A stretch of 64,000 nt of DNA from Salvator merianae. Taxonomy: Eukaryota; Chordata; Lepidosauria; Squamata; Teiidae. Below the pieces are notes generated by a model that saw nothing but the letters and a program-made list of their open reading frames with translations, did no database searches and was not told where the DNA came from. This document shows, in pieces, positions 35,424-44,830 of the stretch. The position numbers and the translations under genes were made by a program. How positions within the stretch are numbered: the stretch's first letter is position 1; every line of letters starts with the position of its first letter. Location of the stretch: positions 7,435,925 through 7,499,924 of the forward strand of contig QVOM02000126.1 of assembly GCA_003586115.2 (NCBI GenBank), in the 5' to 3' direction.

Positions 35424-35434
35424 TCCCTTCTTCA
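35424..35434 (-). other. Copia polypurine tract
   Basis: On the minus strand GAAGAAGGGA lies directly against the 3' LTR. This is the position and composition of the plus-strand primer. Confidence 0.8.
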
Positions 35435-35514
35435 GGAACATAAGATCACAACTCTTTACATTGTAAATAGACCAAGCATTTCTACAAACTATTCAATAGA
35501 GAATTAAATTCCTT

Positions 35515-38001
35515 TTACATAGCTTGTATCCATTCTTGTTTTTCTTCTTCTGGTCTGGTCATTACTTCTTTATAATTATTTGGCTCAGACCATTGCTCCT
35601 GACTGTCTACATTACTTACTTGACCAATCTGAAATCTTTCTGGAGGAATACCTTTAGTTGTGCCTTCAGATCTCCTTGGCACTAACTGTTCCTTAACTAT
35701 AGTAGTGGGTTGAGCTTGAGAAGAAGGTTCATCATCTGAGCTGGGCTCAGTCTCTGTGCTACTAGAGGAGGGAGATGTGGAACTGGAAAAAGATGTGGAA
35801 CTTTGATAATCTTCCCACTTTCTTTTGTATTCAGGCACATTCCTACCTGTAACGTTAGCATCAGTCCCTTCCTTTCCCCATATGTAATAGAAAACATCGC
35901 TATTAACATGTATATTAGCCCAGTCTGAGAGAATCTCAAAGTTTGCACTCCTTGACACCACTACTTTACCATAGCTCAGAGAAAAATGATACCCCTTTGT
36001 ATTTTCTTCATACCTGACAAAACGTAACCTCTGTGAAATTTTGTCTCTCTTTCTTCTTTGTGCCCTGGGTATCAATACATGAGCATATGAGCCAGAGATC
36101 CTCATGTGCTTTACATCAGGTTCCTTACCATATAACATAAAATATGGAGTATTACCAACAGTAGAAGAATATATTCGATTCAAAACATAAGTACTAGTAG
36201 CTACTGCTTCTCCCCAGAAATAATGTGGCATTTTAGCATCAGATAACATGGCTCTGTACATTTCTTGAATTAATCCAATTCGTTGTTCAGCTACACCATT
36301 TTCGGCTGAACAGTACGGATTGGTCTTTCTATGTATAATGCCTCGTGTTCTAAACAAATCTGCTATAGCCTTAGACATCATTTCTCCTCTATCAGATTGT
36401 ACTTTCTGCACTTTACAACCAAATTGGGTAGAAATCATGTTCAGCCAGTCCTTCATTTTATCATACACCTGAGCCTTTGACTTAAGTAAATATGTGTATG
36501 TAAATCTGCTATAATCATCAATAATTACCATAATCCATTTATGGCCTCCCTGACTTGAGCTAAATGGACCAGCAACATCTGTATGGACTAGTTGAAATGG
36601 TTTTGTTGATCTCCTATCACTGTATTTGGCTATAGGAAAAGCTTTTACCTTGGTTTCTGCACAAACTCTACATTCTAAATATTTGTCACAAGGTTTAATT
36701 TCAGTATTAGATAGTTTAGCCATACGTTTTACTCTGGAGAAAGAACAATGCCCAAAAATTCTATGGTAATAATGTATGCAATAATTATGCAAATTATTCA
36801 AAATACAATTTATAGCATCTTCTTCACTATCAGATATGACTATCAGTCTGTATAGACCATTTTCTTTAATTGCCTTTCCATATAGTTTGCCATTTTCAGA
36901 AATTAGACAAACCTCCCCAAGAAAGAGCACTCTATACCCTTCATTTGTGAGTCTAAACACACTCAACAGTGAATACTTTAAATTGTCAGCCACAATAACA
37001 TTACTAATAGAAGCATTCATTTTAGGAATGTAAGCGGTTCCCGCTTCATGGACGGTGCAGGTATGTCCATCAGCTAGCTTTACATCTCTCGCCTCAATCT
37101 GGTGAATGTCAGTTAAATTGTCCCTTCTGGATGAAAAATGTTCACAGCTTCCGCTGTCCACGTACCAAACGGGATTGGCCGAATTCTTCTTACTGACTGC
37201 CATTAGCAAAGCAGTCGAACTGTTGTGTCGCATATCAGAAGCAGTATAACTGTCAGCATACTGCTTACTGCTCTCTTGCTGACGAGAACTGGACGCTTGT
37301 TGTTTACGTTTCCAACAGTCTTTAATGAGATGTCCTTTCCTGTGACAGAAGTGGCACTTTTTCACTGCCAAGGCACTCAAAGGTTCAGATTTAATGTTTA
37401 TTGCCTTGTCTGACGTAACCTCTTCTTGTCGTGTTAGTTTCTTTTGCTCAGTCCACTCTTGCAAACGTGTGACTACTAAGGAAAAATTTAATCTGTCTTC
37501 ATCAATTCCTTGAAAAGAATCTACAACTGCATCATAAGTGTTAGGTAATGAAGACAATAGTATGTAAGCACGGTGAGCCTCTTCATACTGCAGACCTCTG
37601 TCAGCTAAATCAGCAAAAATCATTCTCATCTCATTTATATGGCTATTTAAACAGCTATCTGGTTTCAATTTTAGGTTATATAACTTTCTGGTTAACAGCA
37701 TCTTGCTTCCAGCAGAAATACGCTGATATGTTTGCCGTAGAGTGTCCCATACTTCTTTAGCATTTTCTAAATGCCTTACAGCCATCAATTGCGAGCTTTC
37801 TAAACCAAGAATAAGCGTCGCACGAGCTTTTCTGTCTCTTTGCCTTTCATTAGCACTATCAACAGCTGGCAAAGCAAGACAGGCATCATAAAGATTCTCT
37901 GTAATTAAAACAGCTTTCATACGTTCTGACCAGGTGAGGTAATTGCGGTCATTCAGCTTTTCAAATTGCTGCTTTAAAACCGGAGCAGTATGGGCAGCCA
38001 T
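35515..38001 (-). CDS. Copia gag-protease-integrase polyprotein, truncated before RT
   Basis: One open frame of 828 residues from the ATG at 38001 to TAA at 35515-35517; the frame is open two codons further upstream but without an ATG. Gag occupies about residues 1-240, with FEKLNDRNYLTWSERMK near the start and a CX2CX4HX4C zinc knuckle at C216, C219, H224 and C229. The aspartic protease has YVDSGS with the catalytic Asp near 282. The integrase has an HHCC-type finger (H413, H418, C444, C447) and the DD35E triad at D475, D537 and E572 (HTDVAG, SDRGE, AENGVAEQ). A Ser-rich acidic stretch follows (about 738-765). The frame stops at EEKQEWIQAM, the first line of the RT domain. After the stop a few codons of RT-like text (KEFNSLLNS) remain before sequence leading to the polypurine tract. 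Gag, protease and integrase show no frameshift; RT and RNase H are missing, so it can only move with help in trans. Confidence 0.93.
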   Translation of the reverse strand: MAAHTAPVLKQQFEKLNDRNYLTWSERMKAVLITENLYDACLALPAVDSANERQRDRKARATLILGLESSQLMAVRHLENAKEVWDTLRQTYQRISAGSKMLLTRKLYNLKLKPDSCLNSHINEMRMIFADLADRGLQYEEAHRAYILLSSLPNTYDAVVDSFQGIDEDRLNFSLVVTRLQEWTEQKKLTRQEEVTSDKAINIKSEPLSALAVKKCHFCHRKGHLIKDCWKRKQQASSSRQQESSKQYADSYTASDMRHNSSTALLMAVSKKNSANPVWYVDSGSCEHFSSRRDNLTDIHQIEARDVKLADGHTCTVHEAGTAYIPKMNASISNVIVADNLKYSLLSVFRLTNEGYRVLFLGEVCLISENGKLYGKAIKENGLYRLIVISDSEEDAINCILNNLHNYCIHYYHRIFGHCSFSRVKRMAKLSNTEIKPCDKYLECRVCAETKVKAFPIAKYSDRRSTKPFQLVHTDVAGPFSSSQGGHKWIMVIIDDYSRFTYTYLLKSKAQVYDKMKDWLNMISTQFGCKVQKVQSDRGEMMSKAIADLFRTRGIIHRKTNPYCSAENGVAEQRIGLIQEMYRAMLSDAKMPHYFWGEAVATSTYVLNRIYSSTVGNTPYFMLYGKEPDVKHMRISGSYAHVLIPRAQRRKRDKISQRLRFVRYEENTKGYHFSLSYGKVVVSRSANFEILSDWANIHVNSDVFYYIWGKEGTDANVTGRNVPEYKRKWEDYQSSTSFSSSTSPSSSSTETEPSSDDEPSSQAQPTTIVKEQLVPRRSEGTTKGIPPERFQIGQVSNVDSQEQWSEPNNYKEVMTRPEEEKQEWIQAM

Positions 38002-38172
38002 TTCCACAAACAGATAGGCTCTTTCTCCCTTCTAACACCGGATTCCTTACTTTAAACAATGCCACTTCAACTACTCAACACAGTCTCCACCTCTTCTTGA
38101 GACGGATTATTTGTCTTTAGACTAACAAGCATATGAGCTATCACACGGGTCTGCCTCACAGCCATCGCAACA

Positions 38173-38187
38173 CTGGGCACCATAACC
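38173..38187 (-). other. Copia primer-binding site (half tRNA-iMet type)
   Basis: Directly inside the 5' LTR the plus strand reads CTGGGCACCATAACC. Eukaryotic initiator tRNA-Met has CTGGGCCCATAACC across its anticodon arm, so the match is complete apart from one extra A. Priming from an internal cut of tRNA-iMet is established for Drosophila copia; its use here is inferred from the match and position. Confidence 0.75.
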
Positions 38188-38528
38188 TGTCAGAGCGTAT
38201 ATAGTGGAATTTGGCCTGGAGTCAGATCACTAGTTAAGCACAGCTATTAGTCAGATAGACAAATAAATCTAGAGACTAGATACTTTCATTCAACAAACTC
38301 TTTATTTACAGTATCTACAGAGAGAGAAAAACTCTCTTACTCTTTCTACCTCACTAGTCAAACAAGCACTAACTGTCTTTCTTATACAGCACACACACAA
38401 GATATGAACATTCCAAATGACGTCATCAACTGTCATCAACTGTCAGCATCGTAAATCTCTGTCTCAAGAAATGCTGACTCATTGTGACACTTTGTTCCTG
38501 ACTTAGTTAACTCTTTCAATACTTGACA
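38188..38528 (-). repeat. Copia 5' LTR
   Basis: 341 bp, the partner of 35075-35423 and nearly identical outside one small indel. TGACGTCA occurs in both LTRs (AATGACGTCATC), a perfect CRE/ATF-type palindrome that could bear on promoter activity. Confidence 0.95.
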
Positions 38529-38533
38529 TAAAA
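38529..38533. repeat. Target-site duplication of copia element, right
   Basis: TAAAA, identical to 35070-35074. Confidence 0.9.
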
Positions 38534-38570
38534 CATAGAAGGTGTTATTTCCCTGTAAGACAAGCATAGA

Positions 38571-38700
38571 GAGCCAACATGATGTAATAGCTTACATCTC
38601 CGCCCAAACTCCCTCACAGGGCTGTTGTGAAGATTAAACTGAGGGGGAGGAGAGTGCGCTTTTTCTGGGATTCTTTGGAAGAAGATTATTCAGATGCCAC
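38571..38700 (+). mobile_element. SINE fragment (GAGCCAACATGATGTAATAG type)
   Basis: GAGAGCCAACATGATGTAATAG then CTCACAGGGCTGTTGTGAAG and GGGATTCTTTGGAAGAAG follow the SINE layout of 3915-4112, with the tRNA B-box region deleted. Confidence 0.5.
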
Positions 38701-38835
38701 AAACAAATCAATAGTTCGGCTCTGACTCTTCCAGAGTGAATGCTACATTAAAATCCTTTCCCTGCTGGAAGAATTAATTGTGCTGTGTGGACCTCTAATT
38801 CTTTATTTTTATATTATTGCATTATTTCCTTCTAG

Positions 38836-38878
38836 GATCCAAGCGAAAATCCCCGGTGCAAAGAGGAAGGCTGAGTAA
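38836..38878 (+). CDS. RTN1: RTN1 last coding exon (exon 6 of 6) with stop
   Basis: The acceptor is TTTCCTTCTAG. The exon completes a Lys codon and encodes IQAKIPGAKRKAE, then TAA at 38876-38878. The C-terminus has Lys at -3 and -5 (KRKAE), a KXKXX-type ER retrieval signal read by COPI. From memory the mammalian protein ends KRHAE, so the -3 Lys may differ here. With this exon the reticulon domain totals 188 residues, the usual length. Confidence 0.96.
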
Positions 38879-39087
38879 AAGCAGCAGCGAGGATTCATCA
38901 GCTACAGGAGTGGAACGATGAGGGAGTCTGGGATGAAAACAGCTCTGTTCTTACTTCTTACTTATAATTTATTGTTCCTTTCACTCTCTCATACTGTCTC
39001 TCTCTCTCTTTAGTGAAGGCAGATATAAAATGGAAAGCGAGCTCAGGGTGTATTCCTCAGCCAATGGCAGCCAATGGCATGAGTCAG

Positions 39088-39450
39088 CAGCTGAAAGTTT
39101 CTCCCCCTGCTGAAAGCTGATTCGTGAGCTTCCTTTAAATCCATGTGCAGCTGCGTGAGTGGCAGCCAGAAGCTCCTCCCCCTGCTGAAAGCTGATTCGT
39201 GAGCTTCCTTTAAATCCATGTGCAGCTGCGTGAGTGGCAGCCAGAAGCTCCTCCCCCTGCTGAAAGCTGGTTCGTGAGCTTCCTTTAAATCCATGTGCAG
39301 CTGCGTGAGTGGCAGCCAGAAGCTCCTCCCCCTGCTGAAAGCTGATTCGTGAGCTTCCTTTAAATCCATGTTCAACTGAGTGAGTGGCAGCCAGAAGCTC
39401 CTCCCCCTGCTGAAAGCTGGTTCGTGAACTTCCTTTGAAGTCCATGCAGT
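39088..39450. repeat. 75-bp minisatellite in RTN1 3' UTR
   Basis: About 4.8 units repeat with an exact 75-base period: the marker GCTGATTCGTGAGC or GCTGGTTCGTGAGC occurs at 39116, 39191, 39266, 39341 and 39416. Units differ by few bases (A/G alternation after GCTG; the fourth has TTCAACTGAG for TGCAGCTGCG). Since 75 is a multiple of three, two antisense frames (39484-38981 and 39375-39043) stay open with 25-residue repeats; these look incidental. Confidence 0.95.
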
Positions 39451-40408
39451 TTAGTGGAGCTGGAAATTGGTGCTGTGTGAACAATCTTTCAATAGGGGGC
39501 GGGGCTTCTTGCTGTATTCTCTTGCACCAGCCACTACTGCCCTAGCTTCTGTCTAGTTTCACAGGTGTATTCTTCAGTGAAATGAATACTAGTGCAGACA
39601 ACTTGTCTTGCTCTCTGCCTCCCTCTTGTTTCAGTTTTGGTTGTCTAGCTTTAATTTAAAGTGTACCCCCAACTTAAGTGCATCGATGCATTTCTCTTAA
39701 TGTATGGCCTTTCTGATTTTTGTTCCAAAAAGGATACCTTAATGTTTCATGAAAGATGACATACCCTGTGTATAGGAAGCGACAGGTTTTGGGTGGCAAC
39801 GTGATACGAGCCAGCCAATCAGATCCGTACATGGCCAGCCGCTCCTCCAAATTAGCAGAACTGTTGTTTCTCCAGAGCTCAAACCCTGGAGATGAAAGGA
39901 ACGTTTGGACTGAATGTAGCGCCGATACTCCGAGAAGCCCCCCCCCCATTCCTCTAACCTTTTACATCTGTCTTCACCCCATCTCCTTCAAGCACCGTAT
40001 TCTCAGAGATGTGAAATAACAAAGCAGCTTTCCCTCCTTCCTCCCCTGGCGTTTCTGTAATCTCTTAGACTATTTGCAATCACGTGTGTCAAGCACTAAA
40101 GTATAGTAAAGAGAAAAGTGTCTTAGGTGTGGTTCTTGTGTTGCTTTTAAGTGCATGATGGTGAGAGCCTAAAAATACTATTGAACTCCCTATTTTTAAT
40201 TTTCTAGTGCTTCTTCCTCTTCCTACTCTTCTTCTATTGGCATTGCTTCAATAACTTTTAATGTTACATGTGGCTAGAGGTTTCCTGCTTAGTTCTCTGA
40301 TGCAGTTTTGCTTTTATGTCTACTGGGTCTGCTGGTTGGGTTTATCTTTACTAACTATCTAGAGTTGTAGACAAGGTGTCTTAAGTGTTGTTTTTTTCCA
40401 GCACATAT

Positions 40409-40414
40409 AATAAA
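40409..40414 (+). terminator. RTN1: Possible proximal RTN1 polyadenylation signal
   Basis: AATAAA in the 3' UTR, 265 bases before the distal one. It may give a shorter transcript end. Confidence 0.45.
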
Positions 40415-40673
40415 GGTGAAAGAGCAATCAGTACTAAACATGGTATAATCTGTTTTTGTATAACTCTCTAAAAAGACAAAAAAAAAAAATCAGATCAGAC
40501 CAACCTACCCAGTACTTTTTTTGTTCTTATGGGATCAACAGGCTGATTAACATGTATGGGAACTCAAGACTTCCGGCTTGTAACATGTAACACAAATTTG
40601 TATGACGTTCTCTGTAGGACTTAATTATGGACTCTGAATATTTGCACTTATGTACTTGATAAACGAATGCAGA

Positions 40674-40679
40674 AATAAA
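40674..40679 (+). terminator. RTN1: Distal RTN1 polyadenylation signal
   Basis: AATAAA within GCAGAAATAAATGTTAC, followed by GTG/T-rich sequence (GATGTTTTCCTGCC). It is the last signal in the AT-rich conserved-looking UTR block. Confidence 0.75.
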
Positions 40680-42443
40680 TGTTACTAAATGTGAAACAGA
40701 TGTTTTCCTGCCACTTTGATTGCAAATGTTAGCATAATTTCATTTCACAGCTGTAGCGATGGGTCAAGTGCTGCCATCCGCAGCACGGGGCTGTGTTCAG
40801 ATGCTGCTGTCACTTTACCTGAGTTTTAATTCACTGTAGACCCAAAAAAGGATCAGAATCAGGGACTTCAAAGGAAGACTTTCAGTCAGAGTCTCAGGAT
40901 ATGATCGCACTGGAATATTTAAAACCACTTCAGTAAGAATGAGTGCATAATTCCTAGGGACACACACAAAAAAGCCTTCCAAACATGCTTACTTGAATAT
41001 ATGGCTCAAAGCTTACCTGAAGTGCAGCCTATTCACTTCAACAGGCAACCTACCCTGATTGCAAGTGATGTTGCTCACTGATTGGCCACTGGGTAGGAAA
41101 TCCCCATCTCTTTGCTCAAACAGTTTCTTCCTGCTTTAATTCCTTAACTCCCAGGTTTACAAGTAAAACAAAAGGAGAAGGAAACAAAATTGTTTTTAAA
41201 ATAATTTCATTTTGGTAGAAAAATGAAAACTCGTGTGTCTCTCTCCCCACTCTGCATTGCATTATGAGTCTACTGTGCTTTTTAAGTACATTTCTAAAGA
41301 AGGCAGGATAGGAGTAATTTTTTTAGTTCAGTTTCAGCTTCCTTCGGCAAGATTTGCTTAATTAGAGTTCAACGCAGAAAACTCTGCCTGACTGCCGGCA
41401 AGGCATTGCTTGCTGCTGCTGGCTGCAGCTTTCTCTAGGAACAGCCTCTCTTCTGCTCTCTGCTCCAGCCCACAATGGTGGTGCCGCTGGTGCCCCTGAT
41501 TGGCCGATTGTCTGATGGGTTCCTGTGGGTATTCCTGTGGCCGCCCTGGCATTACAGCCATTTCCAGGCTGTGATTAGATGGAGCAGCTCCCCACTCAGT
41601 TGAAGGAGTGAAGCTACCTGAGAGTTATTATCTTCTGTCTGTTGAAGGGGCACATAATTACAGGCTTTGAGATGGGGTAAGGAGTATTTTTTTTTATTTT
41701 CAGTTTGTCCCCCCAGTTTCAGGTTCATCCTGAATGTGACCCTAAACACTAGCCTGAACATACCCTCACTTCATCACTTACAAGGATTTCCATAATACAG
41801 AAAATCCTTCTCGTGTTGTTAACCTTTTCTAAGTTCTGGCTGCGGTATGATAAATAAAAGATAATAAGTCCAATCTTGATAGCACAACTGGAGGCAAGAC
41901 TGCTCCTTTAATGAACATTGCTTGGGAAGGAATTATAGGGAAATGACAAGCAGCAATTTAATGGTTCAGAAAGAAGTATACATATACTATTTATATTTTT
42001 ATCCTGCTATTTGCTTAAAACTTTGGAATAGGTTACAATCAAACTGGGAGAATGACATAAAAAAGTAAATACAAGTTAAAATTTACAAATAAAAGCCACA
42101 AAGAACAAAGCCATAAGAGCATAAGAAATGCCCTACTGGATTAGACCCATGTCTAGGGACGCTGACCACTGATAGCGTGGACAGGGAAGTTCTGGAATCC
42201 TCCCAAAACATCTGTGTAAGCTCTAAAAGTACTCAGAATACTGAACCAGATATTAGGATTATGTGCAAATGTGTCTAGCGATTTTGGCTAGCCCAATCAT
42301 AGAGGGTTACCTTAAGCTTTAAGACATGCTGAGTTAGAAATTCTTCTATTTTAATGTCTGTTTAATATTCTAGGAAAATAAAAATCAGAGACCATGGAAT
42401 GCTTTACAGATCCATGTGTATGCTCTTTGTATTCTGCTGAACA

Positions 42444-42812
42444 GGGCCTGTTCTCACTGACCAGGTTAGAATGGTGTAAGACCCAGTGGTGCGTCGGCCA
42501 TTTGCACTGCGAGTGCTAGAATGGCCTTGTATCAGACCTCCAGCACTCGCAGTGCGAATGCACACCTGCTTGCCATGACAGCGGCAGCAGAAACATCCAG
42601 ACGTTGCCATGGCAACCAGGGTTGCACTGTGTGATTGCGTAGCTGCAGCTTTGCAGCATTCGCTCCTGGTTAAGCTGTGGACAGCATTCTAGCTGTCCAT
42701 AGCTAGTAGTGTTCGGGAGTGTCTGCAGATGCTCCAGGATGCTGGAGCCACCACAGAGTACGGACGCACTGTGTTAGTGAACATGCATTAGCATGTCAGT
42801 GCAAACAGACCC
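42444..42812. mobile_element. Family D MITE, copy 2, carrying a perfect X-box
   Basis: The ends form an inverted pair: GGGCCTGTTCTCACTGAC and the complement of the right end, GGGTCTGTTTGCACTGAC. The palindrome AGCACTCGCAG-type and GTTGCCATGGCAAC (42603-42616) lie inside. No target duplication was resolved and there is no coding content. Confidence 0.6.
42603..42616. promoter_or_regulatory. Consensus RFX X-box within a MITE
   Basis: GTTGCC-AT-GGCAAC matches the RFX consensus GTNRCC-N(0-3)-RGYAAC at all 12 positions and is a perfect palindrome. It lies about 2.6 kb upstream of the CCDC175 start codon. Function is inference only. Confidence 0.5.
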
Positions 42813-43131
42813 AAACTTTAAAAACAAACACGACTAACTGAGCATCCAGCGTGCTTCAAATCTTTTGTTGTTTTCCTGTAAATTAAGTGAGACAGGCACT
42901 AAAGTTGTGTTTCAGCTTGGACAGCAAAAACCCTTGCAATGTTAACAATTCAGGCAAAAACAATGCCTGCTTCCAAGTTCAAAATACTCCACAGTACTTT
43001 AAACTGGTTATGCTTCTAATCTCCAGTATAATTCCAAAATAGCTTCTGATGCCAGAATAAGAAAAAAGCCCCAGAACCTTCAATTATCCTTGTAACGTAG
43101 GTTTGGCTGACCATGCAGTTTCCTCGGCAAG

Positions 43132-43232
43132 GAAACAGGTCTCACCCAGGTTTCTTCTAGGAGATGATGGGGATCAAACTGGAAACCTCCTGCTTTCCAG
43201 GGTCTTCTACTGCTGAGCTAAGGCCACTCCTT
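43132..43232 (-). mobile_element. tRNA-like SINE head fragment
   Basis: On the minus strand GGCCTTAGCTCAGCAGTAGAAG (A box) and GGTTTCCAGTTTGATCC (B box) form a tRNA-like head. The body is mostly missing. Confidence 0.6.
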
Positions 43233-43377
43233 GATGGTAGGCTGTGAATAATTTTAACATGCCAGGAAACACCTGCCCATTCTAGATAATACTGCAGCTG
43301 CGTAGTAGAAGTGGTTTGCTGGCCTCAATGAAATGCAAATGTAAGTTTAAGTACAAAGACAATGTGTTGGAAGCTAT

Positions 43378-43530
43378 GAGCTCAAATCCCCACTAGGCCA
43401 CAATAGCTCTCTGGTTTCCTCACAGAGTTGTTGCAGTGATAAATGGAGAAGAGGAGTGGAATGTGACCTTCCTTGGATTCTCTGGAGAAAAGCTGGGATG
43501 TGAGTGCTATAAATAAATAAAAACATTTTT
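43378..43530 (+). mobile_element. SINE 3' fragment
   Basis: GAGCTCAAATCCCCACTAGGCC (B-box side), CCTCACAGAGTTGTTGCAGTG, GGAGTGGAATGTGACC and GCTGGGATGTGAGTGCTATAAATAAATAAA follow the layout of the 3915-4112 SINE, ending in an (AAAT)n tail. Confidence 0.55.
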
Positions 43531-43689
43531 GTGTTTTTTTTTTATTTTATCTTATATCTACACAAAATCAATAAATGCAATAAAATACAACATATATACA
43601 ATGCAAATACAATACAAAACATACTTCTTTGTTTTTGATAAGATTCAGCTATTCTGCTGAAAGATACAAGAACTAAAATTTTACACAAA

Positions 43690-44830
43690 ACTATGGCCCT
43701 GCTTCCTGAGATATATTTGTTGCAAGATTTTTCACTGCTGAAAATAAATTTTCAGACACAAACCTTATTACAATATTTATGCAGTAGCCTTATTAATCAC
43801 AAAACAATGGAAATACGCAAACAACTTGAACACGAACCCATGATACAATTTGTTATGGGATTTGCTATTAAACAAATACATATAGGTGCAAAAACGGGCA
43901 ATAAAGCACTGGAAAAATATGTAAGAATCTGGTCACCAATATGGAACAGATTGTCAGAAACCGCAGAAGCAAATATACTACAATAACTGCATCCAGACAG
44001 GGCCTATAACGTGGGATTATGTTTTGGCTATGTTGGGATTGCCACACGTATCTGTGGCAATCCCAGCATAGTCCCTCTATAAAGGGTGAAATTGCGCTTT
44101 ATCCTGTTCCAGGAAAATCCAACTCTCAATATAGATTCTCCAGGAAGTGCAAAAACCTACCTGTCTGGAAGCTCGCCACTGTAATCTTTACTGAATAAAA
44201 AGGTCCCCTGCACATGTACACAGCCAAATCTGAGGCAAAATGCCCACTGTGCTGTGGGGGCTGGCATGCATGTACTTCTGAGTATTTTGCACCACCAAAC
44301 TACCTGGATGTGCACATCATGTCAGTGCAGAAGCAAGTGTTTGCTCTGTGCTTTCTTGACAAGTGATTATTCTGAAGAAGCTTTATTCCAGAATATTGCT
44401 AAAAAAGCATGCTTTACAGGCGACGTCTGGAGGCAGCCATTATTAAACTATTTACTTTGCGCATCAGCATTATGAATCATGAAACAAAGTAAATGTGCAG
44501 ACAACTTGATCAGGAAGCCATGGTACAATTTCTTATGGAACTTGTTATGAAATGAATATGTACTGGTGCAAAAACGGGTAATGGAAAACGATAAAGCGCT
44601 GGAAAATTACATAAGAATCTGGTCACCAATGTGGAACAGATCAGAAACACCATAAACAAATATACCATAATGCCTTTCCAGTGTAAGATCCTTATTTATT
44701 CTGTAATAACTTGATTCTAATAATATGTTCACTGTGTAATTTCAATAAGGAGAAGGAGGGGGTTAGCTCAAACTTTATTATATGTATTAAGTTTTGATAT
44801 ACAATTTGTAATTTCAAATAAAACAAACGT
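43690..44830 (+). mobile_element. L1-like LINE 3' region, duplicated and split by a MITE
   Basis: A frame (43693-43986) ending ENKALEKYVRIWSPIWNRLSE-like text resembles the last residues of L1-type ORF2. A second, diverged version of the same stretch begins after the MITE (about 44439-44670, with GGAACAGATCAGAAACACC). An AT-rich 3' UTR then ends in TTTCAAATAAAACAAACG. The L1 assignment is tentative; it rests on this terminal region only. Confidence 0.45.
43985..44438 (+). repeat. Family B' MITE inside the L1-like region
   Basis: The left end CTGCATCCAGACAGGGCC and the right end GACGTCTGGAGGCAGCC are an inverted pair. The interior GGGATTGCCACACGTATCTG, ACCTGTCTGGAAGCTC and CACTTCTGAGTATTTTGC is shared with 24069 and 61765. 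It splits the L1-like sequence. Confidence 0.65.

Larger units (their letters stand above)
35075..38528 (-). mobile_element. Ty1/copia LTR retrotransposon lacking reverse transcriptase
   Basis: A complete LTR-to-LTR element lies antisense in the last RTN1 intron: 3' LTR 35075-35423, 5' LTR 38188-38528, each TG..CA, with TAAAA duplicated on both sides. In order on the minus strand it has a primer-binding site, one reading frame for gag, protease and integrase, a stop codon, a short remnant of the RT start and a polypurine tract. The full RT and RNase H regions (normally over 1.5 kb) are absent, which explains the total of only 3454 bp. The LTRs differ by roughly five substitutions plus one small complex indel, so the insertion is recent. 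Confidence 0.95.
38879..40695 (+). other. RTN1: RTN1 3' UTR
   Basis: The sequence from the stop to just beyond the AATAAA at 40674 has no splice-like break or gene. It contains the 75-bp tandem array at 39088-39450 and long AT-rich stretches in its distal half (40080-40690) with the appearance of a conserved UTR. The end is set by the last polyadenylation signal, not by transcript data. Confidence 0.75.

Noticed and set aside
18677..38878. Assignment to RTN3 or RTN4 instead of RTN1
   Set aside because: Residue choices such as [27 protein letters not shown] and QIDQYLGLVRTHIN fit RTN1, and the downstream coiled-coil gene fits the RTN1-CCDC175 gene order.
38981..39484. Antisense frames with 25-residue repeats (167 and 110 residues)
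   Set aside because: They follow from the 75-bp minisatellite period. Two different frames are equally open, and no promoter or domain supports a protein.
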